In this document: positions 60,853 through 64,000 of the stretch, piece after piece
How positions within the stretch are numbered: position 1 is the first letter of the stretch
Layout: each line of letters opens with the position of its first letter
Source of the DNA: an uncultured Acetatifactor sp.
GTDB taxonomy: Bacteria > Bacillota > Clostridia > Lachnospirales > Lachnospiraceae
DNA: 64,000 nucleotides
Assembly (NCBI GenBank): GCA_910584865.1
Contig: CAJUCE010000005.1
Coordinates: 94,323 to 158,322 of the forward strand
Reading direction: 5' to 3'
The notes under the pieces: model-generated
What the model was told of the DNA's origin: nothing
Databases searched by the model: none
What the model saw: only the letters and a program-made list of their open reading frames with translations
Made by a program: the position numbers and the translations under genes

Positions 60853-60934
60853 TGCGGTTAGTGGGACTCGAACCCACACGTCTTGCGACATAAGAACCTA
60901 AATCTTACATGTCTGCCAATTCCATCATAACCGC
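60853..60934 (-). tRNA. tRNA-Leu (anticodon TAG)
   Basis: Minus strand class II tRNA: acceptor GCGGTTA/TAACCGC, anticodon stem TAAGA/TCTTA with loop TTTAGGT, long variable arm, T arm GGGTTCGAGTCCC. CCA not encoded. Confidence 0.96.
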
Positions 60935-60973
60935 AGGAAAAAACAGGAGCAGCATTTGCTCTGTAATAGTTGA

Positions 60974-61002
60974 ATTATACCGTTCCGCTCCTGCCTTGTC
61001 AA
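60974..61002 (-). promoter_or_regulatory. Promoter of tRNA-Leu(UAG)
   Basis: Minus strand consensus TTGACA, 17-base spacer, TATAAT. Confidence 0.85.
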
Positions 61003-61044
61003 GCACTTGGCCATAAAACAAGAAAAATGTCGCAAAAACAATTC

Positions 61045-61073
61045 TTGACATGTGCGGGTGGATGCGTTATACT
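61045..61073 (+). promoter_or_regulatory. Promoter of tRNA-Pro
   Basis: TTGACA (61045-61050), 17-base spacer, TATACT (61068-61073). Confidence 0.85.
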
Positions 61074-61103
61074 TAACAGGACTTCTATGTATGGAATGAA
61101 TTC

Positions 61104-61178
61104 CGGGGTGTGGCTCAGCTTGGCTAGAGCGCCTGGTTTGGGACCAGGAAGTCGCAGGTTCGAATCCTGTCACCCCGA
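61104..61178 (+). tRNA. tRNA-Pro (anticodon TGG)
   Basis: Acceptor CGGGGTG/CACCCCG, anticodon stem CCTGG/CCAGG with loop TTTGGGA, T arm GCAGGTTCGAATCCTGT. CCA not encoded. Its last bases (61158-61180) are duplicated at 63816-63838. Confidence 0.97.
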
Positions 61179-61180
61179 TT
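61158..61180 (+). repeat. attL-like repeat: 3' end of tRNA-Pro
   Basis: 23 bases, GTTCGAATCC..CCCCGATT, identical to 63816-63838. The pair brackets a ~2.65 kb AT-rich segment, the signature of tRNA-targeted integration. Confidence 0.8.
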
Positions 61181-61488
61181 GTTAAAATTATACAAAAAGC
61201 GGTTCATGCGCCTGTTCCATAGGCTCATTTTTTTTTGAATTCTGTACATTATGGACTATCCTTTTGTCGAATACATACAAGATTGGTGCAGGAAAAGGCA
61301 TCTTTGCGGCGACTGTGCGCCCCTTTTAGATTTTGGCATTCCACAGTTACTTCGCTTTCATGGCGACAAAGTAGAGCGCATGGAGTATAAAATATGTATG
61401 TACTTTTACAAAATATTGAAACGGATAAATACTCTTGATATAATTTTGAAAGAAAGATTGGGATTTGTCAAATATTGGAGGGAGCAAA
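61181..61488. other. Left end of the tRNA-Pro island
   Basis: About 310 bases, mixed composition: the first half is GC-neutral and the second half strongly AT-rich. An open frame from 61251 (93 codons) has no good ribosome site and overlaps the real start at 61489, so I do not call a gene. No integrase or recognised site. Confidence 0.4.
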
Positions 61489-62109
61489 GTGATATTAGAT
61501 CATTTCAATTATATAAAAACCGAAACTCTTAGCGGAGATATTCGGGCGGATGTAAAAAATATTCTGTTAATTAATGGGAAATATAGTACATATATTCATG
61601 TGTCGAATGTTGCAGAAAGGAATGTTCTTATTTCGAAAACATATGGTTTGAATCATGATAAATGTGCTATCGCAGGGCTTCTGCATGATATAAGCGCTAT
61701 AATCAAGCCAGCGGATATGCTTGAATACGCATATGAAAACGGTTTTGCTATTTGCGAGGCTGAGAGAAAATATCCTTTTTTGCTCCATCAGCGTTTATCT
61801 AAAATATCTGCTGTCGAATATTTCAATATATTGGATGAAGAGATATTATCGGCTATAGAATGCCATACTACATTGAAAAAGCATCCTTCAAAATACGAAA
61901 TGTCGCTGTTTATTGCGGACAAGCTTGCGTGGGACAGGGAGGGCATACCGCCTTATTATGAAGAAGTCAATGCTGCACTTGCTATATCGCTGGAAGCAGC
62001 ATGTTACAGATATATGCAATACATGGTTGATAACGATATGATTCTATGTCCTCACGACAACTGGATAGAGGCGTATGGACAATTGAAAGATATGGGAGAG
62101 TTTGGATGA
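61489..62109 (+). CDS. HD-domain phosphohydrolase, YqeK-like
   Basis: A 206-residue HD-superfamily protein. Metal ligands: HVSNVAERN (about residue 29), the HD pair in AGLLHDISAI (about 58), IECHTTLKKHP (about 118) and the Asp in IADKLAWDREG (about 138), the order found in YqeK-type Ap4A hydrolases. The start is GTG at 61489 with GGAGG seven bases before. Codon use is AT-rich compared with the flanking genome. The stop overlaps the next gene's ATG as ATGA. Inside the tRNA-Pro island; a nucleotide-cleanup role is inference. Confidence 0.8.
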   Translation: MILDHFNYIKTETLSGDIRADVKNILLINGKYSTYIHVSNVAERNVLISKTYGLNHDKCAIAGLLHDISAIIKPADMLEYAYENGFAICEAERKYPFLLHQRLSKISAVEYFNILDEEILSAIECHTTLKKHPSKYEMSLFIADKLAWDREGIPPYYEEVNAALAISLEAACYRYMQYMVDNDMILCPHDNWIEAYGQLKDMGEFG

Positions 62110-62696
62110 AAGCGATTATATTAGACATGTATGGCGTGATAGTAAAACAGACAGGAGATGAATTTGTTCCATATGTTCAGCAGACTTTTCCTGAACTTGA
62201 TTCGGAAGAAATAATCGAACCATGGAATAAAGCCAATATGGGAGAAGTGTCTTCTTTAGAGATATGGACGGCAGCAGGCTTCCAAGGTGATTTGGAAAAA
62301 ATTGAAAGGAACTATTTGGATACCATAGAACTAAACGATGGCTTTTTGGATTTTATGAAAGCCATTAGAAAAGAATATAAGTTAGCCATCATTTCTAATG
62401 ATTCCAGTAGGTGGAGTAAGTATCTACGTGAGAAATTTAATATAAATCAATATTTTGATGCGATTAGTATCAGCGGAGATTTGAAAACTCGAAAACCAGA
62501 TGAACGCATTTTCCGGCTTACTATGGAAAAGCTGGCAGTTAATGCAGCAGAATGTTTATATGTAGATGATAGGAGGGGTTATCTGGGAGCTGCCAGCAAG
62601 CTGGGAATGAATACAATTTTGTTTAACAGTAGAAATGTACCATATAAAGGGGATGCTGTTAATAATTTTGAAGAACTTATGAATAGGGTGTTATGA
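62106..62696 (+). CDS. HAD-superfamily hydrolase
   Basis: A 196-residue HAD hydrolase with a C1-type cap. Motif I is LDMYGVIV (nucleophile Asp at residue 7; the second Asp is replaced by Tyr, as in some HAD phosphatases), motif II IISNDSS (about 97), motif III Lys near GDLKTRKPDERIF (about 129) and motif IV YVDDRRGYLGAA (about 160). It probably dephosphorylates a small sugar or nucleotide; substrate unknown. ATGA overlap with the YqeK-like gene, so both are coupled. AT-rich like the rest of the island. Confidence 0.85.
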   Translation: MKAIILDMYGVIVKQTGDEFVPYVQQTFPELDSEEIIEPWNKANMGEVSSLEIWTAAGFQGDLEKIERNYLDTIELNDGFLDFMKAIRKEYKLAIISNDSSRWSKYLREKFNINQYFDAISISGDLKTRKPDERIFRLTMEKLAVNAAECLYVDDRRGYLGAASKLGMNTILFNSRNVPYKGDAVNNFEELMNRVL

Positions 62697-62819
62697 TATT
62701 ACCGGATTTTCCCCACTATAAATTTTATGGGAATTTTATTGTAAACAGGAGAGGCTTTTTGTATAATAAAGATATCCTATAGAAAGTCGGCTCAAATATA
62801 CAGAAAAAGGGGTAAAGGG

Positions 62820-63669
62820 ATGGCTGAAAGCACACCGAAACGAAAAATAAGGGAGAGCGTGTTCACCAACCTGTTTCAAGAGAAAAAGTATCTGCTGCAA
62901 CTTTATAAAGCCCTGCATCCAGAGGACGGAGAGGCTACGGAGGATGAAATTGCAGATATCACACTCAAGCATGTGTTAGTGGATGCAGATTATAATGACC
63001 TGGGATTCTCTGTAGGCGACAGGCTCATGGTATTGGTGGAAAGCCAGTCAACATGGACAATGAACATAATCATCCGTGCGCTGATGTACCTGATGCAGAC
63101 ATATCATGATTATTTCAGGAGGACGAACCAGAACCTGTATGGAAGCAAAAAGGTAAAGATGCCGAAGCCGGAACTGTATGTGATATTTACAGGAGAAAGA
63201 AAAACAATTCCGGATATAATATCACTCAAAGGACTTTTTTAATGGAACCAGAATTTCCATTGATGCGGAAATCAAAGTATTATATCAGGAGAATGAAGCG
63301 AACATTATCGGGCAGTATATTATTTTCTGCAAGGTCTATCGGGAGCAGAGAAAATGCTATGGCAATACCAGAGAGGCGGTTACGGAAACAATCCGTATCT
63401 GCAAGGACAGAAACGTGCTGAAAGAGTATCTGGAAAGTAGGGAAAAGGAGGTTGTAGACATAATGATGACATTATTTGATGATGAACAGATTTACAAGGC
63501 TTTTGAGAATGACATTAAACAGGAAACAGCTAAAGAGGTGGCTAGGAATAAGTCTGTCTTTATGATACAAAAAGGGAAAATTGCCATAGACGAGATTGCC
63601 GAGTATTTCCCGGAGCTGTCTGAGGAAGACCGAAAGGAAATTGAATCTCAGGTTTTACAGCAGGTCTAG
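62820..63669 (+). pseudogene. Rpn-family recombination-promoting nuclease, frameshifted
   Basis: The PD-(D/E)XK nuclease / putative transposase family (Rpn). The first part (62820-63242, 140 residues) reads through SVFTNLFQEKKYLLQLYKAL, VGDRLMVLVESQSTW and PELYVIFTGERK, and stops just after six T's at 63235-63240. Changing frame there restores the normal continuation (NGTRISIDAEIKVLYQ, IIGQYIIFCKVYREQ) to the C-terminal helices ending at 63669. The two halves together equal a full protein of ~282 residues. Either inactivated or phase-variable at the T6 tract. Rpn genes are mobile and support RecA-independent recombination. Confidence 0.82.
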
Positions 63670-63815
63670 CAGAATCGTTCCGTGGCGCCGCGCCCTTTTT
63701 GCGGCGACGCTACGGCGACACTTTTTGTAAGGGTAAAATCAGAGAACCGGTTCACAGGCTGGACTTCCAGGGGGATAAAGCCGTGTAAAAACGTTTGATA
63801 AAGCCTGGAAAAGGT
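63670..63815. other. Right end of the tRNA-Pro island
   Basis: Short GC-richer stretch with no open frame of note, then the repeat at 63816. Nothing else recognised. Confidence 0.4.
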
Positions 63816-63838
63816 GTTCGAATCCTGTCACCCCGATT
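63816..63838 (+). repeat. attR-like repeat: orphan copy of the tRNA-Pro end
   Basis: 23 bases identical to 61158-61180 but without the rest of the tRNA, so not a functional tRNA gene. Confidence 0.8.
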
Positions 63839-63882
63839 CCAAAACGGTGAATGATAAATTGTAAATTAATGGTGGAAAACAG

Positions 63883-63911
63883 TTGACAAGTCGGTGAGAA
63901 TATGTTAGAAT
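63883..63911 (+). promoter_or_regulatory. Promoter of tRNA-Arg(UCU)
   Basis: TTGACA (63883-63888), 17-base spacer, TAGAAT (63906-63911). Confidence 0.75.
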
Positions 63912-63946
63912 ACTCTTCGTTGGCTTGAGTAGTGTAGCAAACGCTT

Positions 63947-64000
<54 letters not shown>

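Noticed and set aside
61251..61532. 93-codon frame at the left of the tRNA-Pro island
   Set aside because: No ribosome site, overlaps the real GTG start at 61489, and no family seen; may be a remnant but not callable.
63816..63838. Second tRNA-Pro gene
   Set aside because: Only the T-arm and acceptor 3' half are present; it is an attachment-site copy.

Overview
The window looks like the chromosome of a gut-type Clostridia, most likely a Lachnospiraceae member of moderate-to-high GC. The reasons are the protein families present (DUF4230, DUF975, DUF3784, DUF6020, YesM/YesN-type regulators, MalFG-type sugar transporters with large acidic lipoproteins), strong AGGAGG ribosome sites, TTGACA/TATAAT promoters with frequent TGn extensions, and tRNA genes without an encoded CCA. 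These are read from sequence only; no database search was run.

Region by region: 1-5.6 kb carries housekeeping genes on the minus strand (aspS, a cytidine-deaminase-like gene, hisS), a c-di-GMP phosphodiesterase operon with a 29-residue membrane peptide and a DUF4230 protein, and cutC. 5.7-11.8 kb (plus) has a heterodimeric ABC exporter and small membrane or metalloprotease-like proteins. 12-17.8 kb (minus) has an Asp-box glycosidase, prfB with a programmed frameshift, and secA. 18-29.9 kb is a sugar locus: GH42, two FAD oxidoreductases, two permeases and a binding lipoprotein on minus, facing a YesN/YesM two-component pair on plus. 30-34.5 kb has a second two-component system and a fucose mutarotase. 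34.7-38.4 kb has a GH28-like enzyme and an orphan binding lipoprotein. 38.9-42.2 kb is an operon in which NfeD and flotillin are flanked by a histidine kinase and a LytTR regulator. 42.5-46.6 kb has MgtC, GH29 fucosidase, tRNA-Arg and a queuosine-salvage pair. 46.7-60.7 kb has large membrane proteins, a hybrid kinase, tRNA-Leu, a fused binding lipoprotein, an M18 aminopeptidase, a DJ-1 family protein and a CYTH protein. 60.8-64 kb has tRNA-Leu, tRNA-Pro, a small AT-rich island bounded by a duplicated tRNA-Pro end, and the start of tRNA-Arg.

The most unusual signal is not a protein. A roughly 110-125 nt structured element recurs immediately upstream of the ribosome site of four genes (hisS, an FAD oxidoreductase where it is tandem, the sugar-binding lipoprotein, and fucU). 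Its terminal stem differs in sequence from copy to copy yet stays paired. A second, unrelated two-hairpin leader sits at the predicted transcription start of two other units (the CYTH gene and the NfeD/flotillin operon). Both appear to be dispersed leader RNA families.

The plant- and host-glycan genes (GH42, GH28-like, GH29, FucU, Asp-box glycosidase, two sugar-binding lipoproteins) suggest a saprophytic or gut lifestyle in which extracellular glycans are sensed, imported and cleaved inside the cell.
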